Translations under genes and position numbers: made by a program
Source: Corallococcus macrosporus DSM 14697
GTDB taxonomy: Bacteria > Myxococcota > Myxococcia > Myxococcales > Myxococcaceae
Direction: 5' to 3'
Assembly: GCF_002305895.1 (NCBI RefSeq)
Contig: NZ_CP022203.1
Span: forward strand, 124,001 to 188,000
DNA: 64,000 nt
The notes under the pieces: model-generated
What the model was told of the DNA's origin: nothing
The model's input: only the letters and a program-made list of their open reading frames with translations
Databases searched by the model: none
Part shown: positions 8,010-17,117 of the stretch, piece after piece
Layout: each line of letters starts with the position of its first letter
Numbering within the stretch: the stretch's first letter is position 1

Positions 8010-9131
8010 ATGATGACTGCTGACGTCCGTGAAGCGTTCTGGAGCAATGGCCCCCGGTTGCCCCGGGGCGTGGAGCTCCTGCGTCAGGACGTCTTCCTGG
8101 TTCCTCGGAGAGGACCCGGCGGGCAGTCGGTGTACGAACTCGCCGAGGTCGTGCTTCCTCAGGTGCGAGTGCCGGTCCTGCTGGCCTACCGCGCCCCGCT
8201 CTTTCCAGCGGACATTCGGCTGCTCCGTGAGCGCCTGCTCGCGGCCAACGATGCGCTGAAGCAGCGCGATGGGGCCACGGGTCGTCTACCGACAGTCCGG
8301 GTTCCGATGATCGCAACGGACTCTGCTTCTCCGGCAGTCATCGAAGCATGCGAGCGCGAAGACGTGGCCGTGTTGGACCAGCGAGGAACGTTCTTCCTGC
8401 GAGCGGGCGGCACCTTCATTCGTGTCCAGGGGCGGGAGCCCCTACTGCGGCGTCCTCGCGAGCCGGTGTTCCACGGCAAGGGGTGCCGCGTTGTCAGAGT
8501 CCTGTTGCAGTCTCCTGGGGAAGCCCAGACGGTGCGAGCGCTGTCTGAGCGGACGCAGACCAGCTACGCCTATGCCCACGGGGTCATCCGTCGGCTGGTG
8601 CTGGATGGGTACGTCGAATCGGTGAGCAAGAGGAGCGGGTTCCGGCTCAGGGCTCCGGTCGACCTGCTGAGGGCGTGGATGGAGAGTGGGGAGAAGACCG
8701 CTGTGACGTTGGACGGCTTCAATGCGCCCTCCACGACGGGCGAGGTGCTCGGCAAGGGCATGCGTCAGCTGGAGTCCCAAGGTGTCCGCGCCATCTTCAC
8801 GCTGGCGAGCGCCTTGTTGCCGGAGGAGCGCTTCGTGTCGGGACTGCCGCACGGGCTCTACCTCACAGGCTCCATCGACGCGGCCATCAGCGCCTTCGGG
8901 CTGCGCCGCATGACGCCGCACAATTTCTGGGTGCTCCGCGCGGAGCCTTCCGCAGAAACAGACGCAGGGGGCATCTTCTTCGCGCAACGCGGGCTTGTTC
9001 ACGGGCCGGGAGTCGCGCTGCCTCAGTTGGCCGTGGACTTCCAGCGAAGTGGGGGCAGGGGCAAGGAACAAGCGGATGAACTGGTCCAGAGGTTCGCGCG
9101 GGCGCTCCCGATTCCTGAGGAGTCGCCATGA
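8010..9131 (+). CDS. AbiEi-like winged-helix antitoxin/regulator
   Basis: About 373 residues from the ATG at 8010 (8013 and TTG 8007 are also possible). A winged-helix segment is seen at about 178-205 (VRALSERTQTSYAYAHGVIRRLVLDGYVE), within a protein laid out like the AbiEi/COG5340 antitoxins. Its stop overlaps the ATG of the nucleotidyltransferase-like gene (ATGA at 9128-9131), the arrangement expected of a type IV AbiE toxin-antitoxin operon. A perfect inverted repeat at its promoter suggests self-repression. Assignment rests on layout and weak family resemblance. Confidence 0.55.
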   Translation: MMTADVREAFWSNGPRLPRGVELLRQDVFLVPRRGPGGQSVYELAEVVLPQVRVPVLLAYRAPLFPADIRLLRERLLAANDALKQRDGATGRLPTVRVPMIATDSASPAVIEACEREDVAVLDQRGTFFLRAGGTFIRVQGREPLLRRPREPVFHGKGCRVVRVLLQSPGEAQTVRALSERTQTSYAYAHGVIRRLVLDGYVESVSKRSGFRLRAPVDLLRAWMESGEKTAVTLDGFNAPSTTGEVLGKGMRQLESQGVRAIFTLASALLPEERFVSGLPHGLYLTGSIDAAISAFGLRRMTPHNFWVLRAEPSAETDAGGIFFAQRGLVHGPGVALPQLAVDFQRSGGRGKEQADELVQRFARALPIPEESP

Positions 9132-9901
9132 CCGAAGAGGAGCGGTTCGAGGAGATACTGCGGGAGCTTGGTGAACTCTTGCTCGACCTGGGAGACCTCT
9201 CCTGGGACGTCGTTCTCATTGGTGGGCAAGTGCTGGCAGTGGAGTCTCTCCGATGAGGTGAAAAGGGCGTCATCGCCGTCACAACGGACACCGGCGTGGT
9301 CGTTGAGCGCGGTTACTCCTTCGAACCTGACTTGTTGTTCAACATGGATGGCACCGAGTTCAGCGCAGAACGCCTTCCCTCCGTATTGAAGCAACGAGGC
9401 TACGAGCGAAAAGCGCGCAACTTCCGGTGGTCGAAGTCACTGCCGGGCGGATGGATGCACCTCGACCTGTTCTCACCTGCCGAAGTCGAACAGGCGCAAC
9501 TCCCCACTGGCATGACGCCACTCCCCGACGCGGGGTTGGCGCTGCGCGGAAGCCAGCCCGTGTCTCTACCCATTGGAGATATCTCGCTGCGCATCCGGTT
9601 GCCGGATGCTGTTGGCTTCCTCTCCATGAAGGTCCGAGCCAAGTTGGAGCATCGGCCCACGGACCACAAGGACTGCTTCGACATCTTCGCCTACGTCAAG
9701 CTCGTGGGGCTGGCTGAGGTGCGCGCATCACTGGAGCGGGCTGGCGATGAAGGGCATGTCCTTCGTGGCAAGCTGCAGCGCTTGTTCTGGAGCCCTGACG
9801 CAGAGGGTGTGCAGGACGTCATCGCGTATGCGGAAGGCCTCGAACAGGATGAACGGGCGTTGCTCGCTCAAGCGGTCGTCGACGTGTTCGCGGATCTTTG
9901 A
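9128..9901 (+). pseudogene. AbiEii-like nucleotidyltransferase with in-frame TGA
   Basis: Starting at the ATG at 9128, the frame reads through VVLIGGQVLAVESLR (residues 28-42) and meets TGA at codon 43 (9254-9256). The same frame then continues without a shift (GVIAVTTDTGVVVERG...SFEPDLLF...) to a stop at 9899, giving 257 codons in all. GGQ and the TDTG segment are the two halves of a nucleotidyltransferase-type active site, so the TGA splits it. A restart at GTG 9296 would give about 201 residues without the first motif. The likely history is one nonsense change in the toxin of an AbiE-like pair. Confidence 0.65.
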
Positions 9902-10138
9902 TTCCGCGTCCGTGCAGATGATGACCTCGGGAAACTGAGGGTGGCCAAGCGGGGCCGCTGGATTTTCAAGGGCGCTGGGGCGGCCTGTGCGGGCTTGAGG
10001 CACGTCGGCTGGCAGGTCCTTTTGGGATGTCCAAGGGGTTACGTCGCGTGGGCGAAGCTGGCCGCCGTGGGGGCTGCCGCCGCTTCGCGTGGCGTATGTC
10101 TTGCTTGGCGCCTGCTCGATGCAGGTGGGAGGACATTC

Positions 10139-10465
10139 ATGATGAAGCAGGGCAAGCGTGTTCCGGGGCTGAAGTGGGTCATCGCCGCGTTCCTCCTGGC
10201 GGGCTGTCGTGGCGCGGAGGGTGAGGCGCCCCCGGAGGCCGAGTCCAAGCTGTCGCTGAAGGAGGGGCGGGTGCTCGGCCCGCCGTGTACCGGGGAGCAG
10301 AAGCAATGCCCCGAGGGCCTCTCCTGTGCCTCGTTCAACCTGGGGTCGGGCCCTGAGGTCCGCTGCGTCCAGTCCCCGGAAATCTGTGAGTTGTTCAAGT
10401 GCAGCAGCGGTGAGTGCGTGGTGCTGGAGAGCCACCCCATCCAGGTTCGTTGCAGCGGCTCCTGA
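10139..10465 (+). CDS. Small Cys-rich lipoprotein
   Basis: This 108-residue product starts at an ATG (10139) preceded by GGGAGG. The signal peptide ends in the lipobox LLAGC. The mature part has paired cysteines: CTGEQKQCPEGLSC and CELFKCSSGEC, suggesting disulfide-linked loops outside the cytoplasm. No family is recognised. The open frame extends upstream to 9941, but that part has no coding character. It ends 10 bases from the convergent phosphotransferase gene. Confidence 0.7.
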   Translation: MMKQGKRVPGLKWVIAAFLLAGCRGAEGEAPPEAESKLSLKEGRVLGPPCTGEQKQCPEGLSCASFNLGSGPEVRCVQSPEICELFKCSSGECVVLESHPIQVRCSGS

Positions 10466-10470
10466 GCCGC
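10455..10470. terminator. Short hairpin between convergent genes
   Basis: GCGGCT at 10455-10460 and AGCCGC at 10465-10470 form a tight stem that overlaps the lipoprotein stop codon and lies just before the end of the convergent gene. There is no T-run, so its activity as a terminator is uncertain. Confidence 0.35.
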
Positions 10471-10475
10471 GTGCA

Positions 10476-11405
10476 TCAATCACCGAAGGACAGGTGCTCC
10501 TCGAGCCCGGTGAGCGCCCGCTGCCCGGCGACGAGGTACTCCGGCCGCCGCTGTGTCTGACCGAAGGCGATGTCCGCCACCGCGCGGCAGGCGGCGAACC
10601 ACCGTGCCCGTGAGACGACGGCGGGACTCACCGAGCCATACGTCTCCAGCGCGGAGGTCAGCATCGGTGCTCCACCCCAGTGGAGCAGGCCGGCGAAGTC
10701 CCGCGCGGGGTCTCCGACGCACGCATCACTCCAGTCGATGACCCCCGTGGGGGCACCGTGGACATCCACCAGGACATGCTCCGCGGCGAAGTCACCGTGG
10801 AGCAGCCGAGGCGCGTCGCGTCCCCTCGGCGGGCGCTCCGTGAGCCGCCGCTTCCAGTCCGTGGCCCGGTGCGGTTCGACATGGCCGTGTTCGACGGCGA
10901 GGTGCAGGTCCTCCAGCGCGGCGGCGGACCACGCTTCGAGCTCCGGGTCGTCGTCCCCCGGCACACCGAGCGCGTCCGCTGCCGCCGTGTCGAGCGCATG
11001 GAGCGCCCCCAGGAAGGCTCCGAGCCGGCGGCCGAGGTCCGGCAGGTCGAGCCGCCCGGGCTCGACGAGGAGCGCGGGCGTCCCGGGCAGCTTCTCGTAG
11101 CCTCCAAAGCCCACCACGAGGTCCGAGGTGGACGGGGCGAGGAAGTGGTAGACGGGAATGGGCAGGGGGAGCCGCGGCGCCAGCCACGCCGTCAGGCGCG
11201 CCTCCCATTCCAGGTGCCCGGCGGCCGCGTCGCTCCTGGGAAAGCGGAACACGTGGCGCCCAGCCACCTCGAAGGCCTGATGGTCCATGCCCTCACCCAG
11301 GCGGACGACGCGCGCCGTCGCCAGCGCGGGGAACCGCGCGTGGATGCGCTCGGCGGCCTCCGCGTCCGTGAGGGCGGGTGACGGCTGTTCCTCATCGTGG
11401 GACAT
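10476..11405 (-). CDS. Aminoglycoside phosphotransferase (APH)-family kinase
   Basis: The 309-residue protein has an APH/choline-kinase fold. The catalytic loop LLHGDFAAEHVLVD (about 203-216) carries the catalytic Asp, but His stands where the usual Asn would be. GVIDWSDACVGDPARDFA (about 222-239) holds the second metal-binding Asp. An upstream GEGMDHQAFEV segment is the nucleotide loop. It follows a drug exporter by only 9 bases on the same strand, so the two are probably co-transcribed and may act together on a small molecule or antibiotic. The natural substrate cannot be read from sequence. Confidence 0.85.
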   Translation of the reverse strand: MSHDEEQPSPALTDAEAAERIHARFPALATARVVRLGEGMDHQAFEVAGRHVFRFPRSDAAAGHLEWEARLTAWLAPRLPLPIPVYHFLAPSTSDLVVGFGGYEKLPGTPALLVEPGRLDLPDLGRRLGAFLGALHALDTAAADALGVPGDDDPELEAWSAAALEDLHLAVEHGHVEPHRATDWKRRLTERPPRGRDAPRLLHGDFAAEHVLVDVHGAPTGVIDWSDACVGDPARDFAGLLHWGGAPMLTSALETYGSVSPAVVSRARWFAACRAVADIAFGQTQRRPEYLVAGQRALTGLEEHLSFGD

Positions 11406-11414
11406 GCGTCGACT

Positions 11415-13157
11415 CTACGGCTCCGCGACGTTGGCGCGTGACGAGACCTGCCGGTGCCTCCGTCGCAGGTGCTGCTCCGGCAGGAACAGCGTCACCAGCA
11501 GCGCCGCCAGGGCGATGAACAGGGCGACGTGGTACACGGCGGACACGCCGCGAGTGAACGCCGTCTTCAACGCCCGGTCCGCCGCGTCCACCGCCGCCAG
11601 CGCCTGTCGCTCCTCCGCGGCCACCTTCGCTCGCGCCTCGGGGCCGGCCGAGCGGCGCCGCTCGGCGTGGAACTCGTCGCGCAGGCGCGCCTTCACCTCG
11701 TCCGCGCGGAACACCTGCCCGGTGGGTCCGCCTTCTCCGCTGACGCCCGGCGCGGCGCGCGTCAGCTCGGCCTTCACGGACGCCGGGAGCCCGGCGGTGG
11801 CCTGGGCCATGCGCGCCTCCAGCTCCGAGGACAGCGTGGACGCGAACACCGTCCCCAGCAGCGCCACGCCCAGCGTCATCCCCAGTTGGCGGAAGAAGGT
11901 GGCCGCCGCCGTGCCCACGCCAATCTGGTCCGGTGGCACCGCGTTCTGGATGGCCATGGTGTAGAGCGGAATCGAAGGCCCCAGCCCCACGCCCACCAGC
12001 ACCATCTTCGCCGTCACCTCCGCCTGGGTGGAGTCCGTCGTCAGCGTGAAGGCCATGACGGCGAAGCCCGCCGTCAACAACACCAGCGAGCCCAGCAGCA
12101 GCGCCTTGTAGCGGCCCATCCGGGACACGAGCTGGCCGCTCATCACGTTCCCCGCCACCACGCCCAGCGTCAGCGGCATGATGGTCAACCCCGAGCTCGT
12201 CGCTGACAGCCCCACCACGTTCACCATGAACAGGGGCAGGAAGACGACGCCGGACAGGAACGCCGCGCCGATGATGAACACCGCCGCGTTGCCCGCGCTG
12301 AAGGCGCGCAGGCGGAACAGCTCCAGGTCGAGCAGGGGCTCGGCCGCGCGCCGCTCCGCCTGGAGGAAGGCCACCAGGCCCACCACCGACAGCGCGAACA
12401 GGCCCAGGATGCGCCACGACGTCCAGGCCCACGGGCCGCCGTCCCGCTGTCCCAGGCTGAGCGCCAGCAGCAGGGGCACCAACGCCACCGCGAGCGTGAG
12501 CGCCCCCAGCAGGTCCAGCCCGCCGCGGGACTCCCGGTGGGGCTTCAGCTTCGGCATGCGCAGCAGCACCAGGGCCAGCGCCACCGCGCCCACGGGCAGG
12601 TTGATGAAGAACACCCAGTGCCAGCCCAGGTGGTCGGTGATGAAGCCCCCGGCCAGCGGCCCCACCACGCTGGCCAGGCCGAACACGGCGCCGAACAGGC
12701 CCTGGTACTTGCCGCGCTCTCGCGGCTCGAAGAGGTCCGCCACCACCGCCAGCGCGGCGGTGAACAGCGCCGCGCTGCCCAGGCCCTGCACGGCGCGGAA
12801 GAGGATGAGCGCCACCGTGGAGCGCGCCGCGCCGCACAGGAAGCTGCCCGCGAGGAAGACGAGGATGCCCGCGGCCAACACCGCGCGCCGGCCCAGCAGG
12901 TCCGACAGCTTGCCCCACATGGGCACCATCATCGTGGACGCGACGAAGTACGACGTGGTGAGCCACGGGTAGAGCGAGGCGGGGATGCGCAGGTCCTCCT
13001 GGATGGCCGGCCCCGCGGTGGCGACAATCGTCTGGTCCAACGCGGCGAGCAGCAGCCCCAGCACCGCGCCCAGCATCGTGAAGACCTTCTGCGAGCGGGT
13101 GAACGCAGGGAAGGCGGGCGGCGCATCGGCGGGGGTGGGCGCGGCGGACGGGGCCAT
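11415..13157 (-). CDS. DHA2-family MFS multidrug exporter (EmrB/QacA type)
   Basis: About 580 residues from the ATG at 13157. The first transmembrane block contains [14 protein letters not shown], the motif D1 of 14-helix drug:proton antiporters. The loop motif [10 protein letters not shown] follows, and [31 protein letters not shown] is the motif C region. About 14 membrane spans can be counted. An unusually long charged loop (about 470-545) lies before the last span. An in-frame extension to 13298 lacks coding character. The APH-fold gene lies directly downstream, which suggests a resistance or export unit. Confidence 0.88.
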   Translation of the reverse strand: MAPSAAPTPADAPPAFPAFTRSQKVFTMLGAVLGLLLAALDQTIVATAGPAIQEDLRIPASLYPWLTTSYFVASTMMVPMWGKLSDLLGRRAVLAAGILVFLAGSFLCGAARSTVALILFRAVQGLGSAALFTAALAVVADLFEPRERGKYQGLFGAVFGLASVVGPLAGGFITDHLGWHWVFFINLPVGAVALALVLLRMPKLKPHRESRGGLDLLGALTLAVALVPLLLALSLGQRDGGPWAWTSWRILGLFALSVVGLVAFLQAERRAAEPLLDLELFRLRAFSAGNAAVFIIGAAFLSGVVFLPLFMVNVVGLSATSSGLTIMPLTLGVVAGNVMSGQLVSRMGRYKALLLGSLVLLTAGFAVMAFTLTTDSTQAEVTAKMVLVGVGLGPSIPLYTMAIQNAVPPDQIGVGTAAATFFRQLGMTLGVALLGTVFASTLSSELEARMAQATAGLPASVKAELTRAAPGVSGEGGPTGQVFRADEVKARLRDEFHAERRRSAGPEARAKVAAEERQALAAVDAADRALKTAFTRGVSAVYHVALFIALAALLVTLFLPEQHLRRRHRQVSSRANVAEP

Positions 13158-13376
13158 GTGTCGCGGTGGCTCCCGGGACGGAGGGCGCCAGGGTGAAGGT
13201 GGGGATGCTGCTATCAGAAGGCCAGCGGCCAGGCTCCTGGGTTGGGCACCCGGTTTCCCGTGCGGCGGTAGGATTGCGGCAGTCCCGGTGCCAGGCATGC
13301 GCGCGCCGCGCCTCCAGCCGAGAGCGTGTCAGTCCTGCAGGGCCGGGGAAGGCTCCGGGGGCCTGTGTCGAGGCGC

Positions 13377-13769
13377 TCACGGGGGTGTCGATCGCCGCCG
13401 CTGTCGCTTGCTCCTGGCGAGCGCGGAGCGAAGCATCTCTCGGCGCTGTTTCTCCGCATCATCGGGCGGGTGTGGCGCCTCGAGCCGAGGAAACGTCAGC
13501 GCGATCTTCCCGCCGAACGGGGCAAAGACCTTGTTGAGCGTCTCGAGCGTCGGGTTCGCGTCGGGCTCGTCCTCGAGCTTCGCGATGACGCTGGTGGAGA
13601 GCTTCACCACGCGCGCGAAGGTCTTCCGGTCCATTCCCAGCATCGTGCCGCGAAGGATTCTCGAGGCATCCCCGAGGTTGAGCTCACCGATGGCGACCAT
13701 TGCGGCGAGCTCTTCCATGAGCGCCTTCCGTTCGAGCGCGGTCAGCCGGGCGATGTCGGCGCGTTTCAT
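13377..13769 (-). CDS. HipB/XRE-like helix-turn-helix antitoxin
   Basis: This is a 130-residue protein. DRKTFARVVKLSTSVIAKLEDEPDANPTLETLNKVFAPFG (about 47-86) is an XRE-type helix-turn-helix, similar to antitoxin HTH proteins. The tail is very basic. Its ATG overlaps the stop of the upstream gene (ATGA at 13766-13769). Three copies of AATCC-N8-GGATT precede the operon; E. coli HipB binds TATCC-N8-GGATA, so this protein is the probable repressor. Unlike hipBA, the regulator is the last gene of the operon here. Confidence 0.7.
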   Translation of the reverse strand: MKRADIARLTALERKALMEELAAMVAIGELNLGDASRILRGTMLGMDRKTFARVVKLSTSVIAKLEDEPDANPTLETLNKVFAPFGGKIALTFPRLEAPHPPDDAEKQRREMLRSALARSKRQRRRSTPP

Positions 13770-14029
13770 AGAAGCCCCCACGTGCGGAGGCGTTTCTCGG
13801 TGCCGCGGAGGTCGAGCCCCGCGAAGTCCAGCGTTTCGCCCGGCAGTCCAAGGTCGGCGAGGAGCTCGGGGAGAAGACGAAGGCGCAACGCGAGGTCGTG
13901 GAGGCCCTCGCGCAAGGCGGCCGCATCTCGACCGAAACTTTGGAGGAGCCCACCCCAATCGACTTCTCCGCCAGCCTCGTACCCTTCCCAGGTCGTGGTG
14001 CGGGTGATGCCGTCGAGGTCCATCCTCAT
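13766..14029 (-). CDS. Small protein of unknown function, coupled to the HipB-like gene
   Basis: 87 residues starting MRMDLDGITRTTTWEGYEAGG, then an amphipathic leucine-rich helix (LHDLALRLRLLPELLADLG) and ending EKRLRTWGLL. It overlaps both neighbours by ATGA, so all three are translated as a unit. No family is recognised. Given the operators and the antitoxin-like partner, it may be the toxin or part of a split toxin; this is inference only. Confidence 0.5.
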   Translation of the reverse strand: MRMDLDGITRTTTWEGYEAGGEVDWGGLLQSFGRDAAALREGLHDLALRLRLLPELLADLGLPGETLDFAGLDLRGTEKRLRTWGLL

Positions 14030-14208
14030 CGGCGCACCGCTGGCCAGGCTTCCTCCGGGATGACGTGTTGTAGTGCGCTCAACGCCGCTTGATGTTTCTG
14101 GAAGGCGGCCGTCTCGTCGCGCGACGTCGAACCGGGGGAGCCAGAGGCTCGGGCCCGAAGGGCCTTCATGAAGCGAGAGTCCCTCTTGCGGAATCGTTTC
14201 GAAGCCAA
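14026..14208 (-). CDS. Putative first small gene of the HipB-operator operon
   Basis: About 60 residues, very basic at the start (SKRFRKRDSRF) and ending QHVIPEEAWPAVRR; the stop overlaps the next ATG (ATGA 14026-14029). The start is uncertain because the frame is open upstream. In another frame, the downstream gene's own frame also stays open through this stretch and looks protein-like (KALAALGFETIP...), so one frameshifted ancestral gene is an alternative explanation. Low certainty. Confidence 0.35.
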   Translation of the reverse strand: MASKRFRKRDSRFMKALRARASGSPGSTSRDETAAFQKHQAALSALQHVIPEEAWPAVRR

Positions 14209-14242
14209 GCGCCGCGAGCGCTTTGTAGATGGAGCTTCATAT

Positions 14243-14343
14243 AATCCATTATAATGGATTCAAGAGGCCCAAGCCGCGGCTTTAATCCGTCATGCCGGAT
14301 TAAGTTCGTCAGAGCGCGCCCTGTTAATCCTTTATAACGGATT
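14243..14343 (-). promoter_or_regulatory. Three HipB-type operators, AATCC-N8-GGATT
   Basis: Three copies of AATCC-N8-GGATT lie at 14243-14260 (a perfect 18-bp palindrome), 14284-14301 and 14326-14343. They are 41 and 42 bases apart, about four helical turns, so bound dimers would face the same side of the DNA. The half-site and the 8-base spacer match the layout of E. coli HipB operators (TATCC-N8-GGATA). They lie directly upstream of the three-gene operon on the minus strand and could also affect the MacB-like permease on the plus strand. Confidence 0.8.
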
Positions 14344-14561
14344 CAATCAAATGCCGGGGGGCGCGTGCCTCGACAGTAGCGCCGCCCGCCGGGCCCGCTT
14401 CGACCTGCTGCGTCGTCGCGTGCCGCTCACCGTTTGAGCCCAGGGTCCACACTCGAATTTCCAGCACGCTGGATTTGCACCGAGGGAATGTCGCGTGCAA
14501 TCACCCGTTCCGGGGCGCGTATCCACCAGCGCGACGTGCACCGAAGCGGAGAAAAACTGAC

Positions 14562-15788
14562 GTGAGCATCCGGGTCGATGTGTGGGAGGGAGCGCGCATC
14601 GCGCTGTACTCGCTCCGTTCCAACCGCCTGCGGACGGTGCTGACGACGGTGGGCATTGGCGTGGGCGTGTGTACGCTGCTGGCCATCGTCGGCATCATCC
14701 AGGGCATCAACCGCTCCTTCGAGGACCAGCTTTCGAGCATTGGCGCCAACACGCTCCAAATCTCGAAGTTCCCCTGGACGCTCAACGGCGACTGGTGGAC
14801 GTACCGCAACCGCAAGGATTTGTCCGCGGACCTGGTGCCGCCCATCCTCAACGCGTCCGAGCACGTGCTGGCCGCCGCGCCGCTCTTCTTCGAGCGCGTG
14901 GAGGGCCGCTTCCTGGACCGCAAGATCGGCTCGGTGATGCTGGTGGGCACCACGCCGGACTACGCCACGGTGAGCTCCTTCACCCTGGAGCGGGGGCGCT
15001 TCCTCACGCACGCGGACGTGGACAACCGGGCGCAGGTGGCCGTCATCGGCGCGGAGCTGGTGCGCTCGCTCTTCCCGGCGGTGAACCCGGTGGGGCAGCG
15101 CATCCTCCTGGAGGGCAAGTCCTTCCGCGTGGTGGGGACGCTGGAGGCCAAGGGCACCATCCTGGGAGAGAACCAGGACCTGGTGGTGATGGTGCCCTTC
15201 CGCACCTTCCTGGCGCAGTACGGCAAGAAGCGCTCGCCCAACATCGCGGTGGCCGTCACGTCGCCGGAGCACGCGCCGGCGGTGGTGGACAAGCTCACCG
15301 CGGTGCTGCGCCGGGAGCGCAACACGCCGCCGGGCCTGCCGGACGACTTCGCCATCAACCGGCCAGACCAGCTCGCCAACATGTACGCGCAGCTCACCGG
15401 CGCGCTCTACGGCGCGGCCACGGGCGTGGGCCTCATCACGCTGCTGGTGGGCGGCATCGGCATCATGAACATCATGCTGGTGTCGGTGCGCGAGCGGACG
15501 CGGGAGATTGGCGTGCGGCGGGCGCTGGGGGCGCGCAAGCGCACCATCATCCTCCAGTTCCTGATGGAGGCCTCGTGCGTGTCCGCGCTGGGCGGCACCA
15601 TGGGGACGGTGGTGGGGCTGGGGCTGGCGCGCATCGTGTCCTTGATTACGCCCCTGGCGGCGGCGGTGGAGCCGCTGACGGTGGTGGCGGGCGTGGGGTT
15701 CGCGGCCATGGTGGGCCTGCTGTTCGGCATCTGGCCGGCGGCCCGCGCGGCGAACCTGGACCCGGTGGAAGCGCTTCGCCACGAGTGA
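14562..15788 (+). CDS. MacB-type ABC transporter permease 1
   Basis: 408 residues from a GTG at 14562 with GGAG upstream. One N-terminal membrane helix (LRTVLTTVGIGVGVCTLLAIVGII) is followed by a periplasmic MacB_PCD domain (about 50-270) and three C-terminal helices (FtsX domain) with VGGIGIMNIMLVSVRERTREIG before the last pair. The end, ARAANLDPVEALRHE, is the typical family ending. MacB permeases work as mechanotransducers in lipoprotein or toxin export. No ATPase domain is fused and no ATPase or membrane-fusion gene is adjacent, so the motor must be encoded elsewhere. Confidence 0.9.
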   Translation: MSIRVDVWEGARIALYSLRSNRLRTVLTTVGIGVGVCTLLAIVGIIQGINRSFEDQLSSIGANTLQISKFPWTLNGDWWTYRNRKDLSADLVPPILNASEHVLAAAPLFFERVEGRFLDRKIGSVMLVGTTPDYATVSSFTLERGRFLTHADVDNRAQVAVIGAELVRSLFPAVNPVGQRILLEGKSFRVVGTLEAKGTILGENQDLVVMVPFRTFLAQYGKKRSPNIAVAVTSPEHAPAVVDKLTAVLRRERNTPPGLPDDFAINRPDQLANMYAQLTGALYGAATGVGLITLLVGGIGIMNIMLVSVRERTREIGVRRALGARKRTIILQFLMEASCVSALGGTMGTVVGLGLARIVSLITPLAAAVEPLTVVAGVGFAAMVGLLFGIWPAARAANLDPVEALRHE

Positions 15789-15807
15789 CGGACGGGAGAC
15801 GGCGGCG

Positions 15808-17028
15808 ATGATGGCAATCTGGGACACCCTGCGGCTGGCGTTCGGAACCTTCCGTTCCAACCTGCTGCGCTCCTTCCTGACGCTGCTGGGCATCGTCATC
15901 GGCGCCACGACGGTGGTGTCGATGATGGGGCTCATCGAGGGCCTGCGCATCCAGGTCAACGAGAGCATGTCCGAGCTGGGCTCCGACTGCTTCCAGGTGC
16001 AGCGGCTGCCCTTCGGCGGGAACCTGTCCCTGGCGGAGCTGGCGCGGCGGCCCCGGCTCAACGAGGCGGACCTGGACGCCATCCGGCTGCAGCCCTCGGT
16101 GCGGCTGGCGGCGGCGGAGGACTCCAAGGGCGGCCAGAAGGTCGTCACGCAGCAGCGCGAGTCGCGCGCCAACGTCACCGTCTGGGCGGGCACGCCGGAG
16201 TACTTCCAGACGAACTCGGTGGTGGTGGAGTTCGGGCGGCCCTTCACGGACGCGGAGTACCTGGATGGCCGCCGCGTGGCGGTGATTGGCCAGGACCTGG
16301 CGGACACGCTGTTCCCGGGCGTGGAGCCGCTGGGGCAGAACATCCGCATCCTGGGGCGCACCTTCCAGGTGATTGGCACCCTGAAGCGCCGCGGCGGCTT
16401 CCTGGGCGGAGGCAGCCAGGACAACCAGGTGATGATGCCGTTGTCCGTCTACAAGTCGCTGTTCGGCGTGCGCAACTACCGGGTGAGCATCCAGGCCCAG
16501 TCCGCGGAGCTGCTTCAGCGCGCGCAGGACGAGGTGACGCTGCTGATGCGGCGGCGCCACAACCTGAAGCCCACGGAGCCGGATGACTTCTTCGTGTTCT
16601 CCAACGAGAGCGCCACGGAGATGTTCAACAACATCTCCCAGGTGATTTCCGCGGCCAGCTTCGGCGTGTGCATGCTGTCCCTGCTGGTGGGCGGCATTGG
16701 CATCCTGAACATCATGCTGGTGGCGGTGACGGAGCGCACCCGGGAGATTGGCATCCGCAAGGCGCTGGGCGCGAAGAAGCGGCGCATCCTGGCGCAGTTC
16801 GCGATTGAAGCGGTGGTGCTGTCGCTGGTGGGCGGCGCGCTGGGCGTGGGCATGGGCATTGGCCTGGCGCAGCTCGCGAAGTGGATGGTGGGGCTGCCCG
16901 CGCAGGTGCCGGCCTGGGCCGTGGCGCTGTCCCTGGGCATGAGCAGCGGCGTGGGCCTGCTGTTCGGCATCTACCCGGCCGCGCGCGCCGCGAAGCTGGA
17001 CCCGGTGGAGGCCATGCGGACGGACTGA
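15808..17028 (+). CDS. MacB-type ABC transporter permease 2
   Basis: 406 residues, 19 bases after the first permease and clearly its paralog: the same one-plus-three helix layout, a MacB_PCD periplasmic domain, VGGIGILNIMLVAVTERTREIG, and the ending ARAAKLDPVEAMRTD. The start may be 15808 or 15811. The two permeases probably form a heterodimer. A strong hairpin just downstream ends the operon. Confidence 0.9.
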   Translation: MMAIWDTLRLAFGTFRSNLLRSFLTLLGIVIGATTVVSMMGLIEGLRIQVNESMSELGSDCFQVQRLPFGGNLSLAELARRPRLNEADLDAIRLQPSVRLAAAEDSKGGQKVVTQQRESRANVTVWAGTPEYFQTNSVVVEFGRPFTDAEYLDGRRVAVIGQDLADTLFPGVEPLGQNIRILGRTFQVIGTLKRRGGFLGGGSQDNQVMMPLSVYKSLFGVRNYRVSIQAQSAELLQRAQDEVTLLMRRRHNLKPTEPDDFFVFSNESATEMFNNISQVISAASFGVCMLSLLVGGIGILNIMLVAVTERTREIGIRKALGAKKRRILAQFAIEAVVLSLVGGALGVGMGIGLAQLAKWMVGLPAQVPAWAVALSLGMSSGVGLLFGIYPAARAAKLDPVEAMRTD

Positions 17029-17055
17029 CGCCGCGCGCCTGGCTGGGAATGAAAC

Positions 17056-17089
17056 GGGGCCTCCTCCGCGTGGCGCGGCAGGAGGCCCC
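17056..17089. terminator. Strong hairpin terminator between convergent genes
   Basis: GGGGCCTCCT at 17056-17065 pairs perfectly with AGGAGGCCCC at 17080-17089. Inside it, CCGCG and CGCGG add 5 more base pairs, making an almost continuous 15-bp stem. It lies 27 bases after the permease stop and just before the end of the convergent small gene, so it probably works in both directions. Confidence 0.7.
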
Positions 17090-17117
17090 TGGTGTCTTCA
17101 GCGTCCGTGTCCGGGGA

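Noticed and set aside
11392-13380. 662-codon frame overlapping the MFS exporter
   Set aside because: Same strand, wrong frame; no membrane pattern, whereas the 11415-13157 frame has all family motifs.
14351-14437. 28-codon frame after the HipB-like operators
   Set aside because: Too short, no ribosome site, and no recognisable protein.
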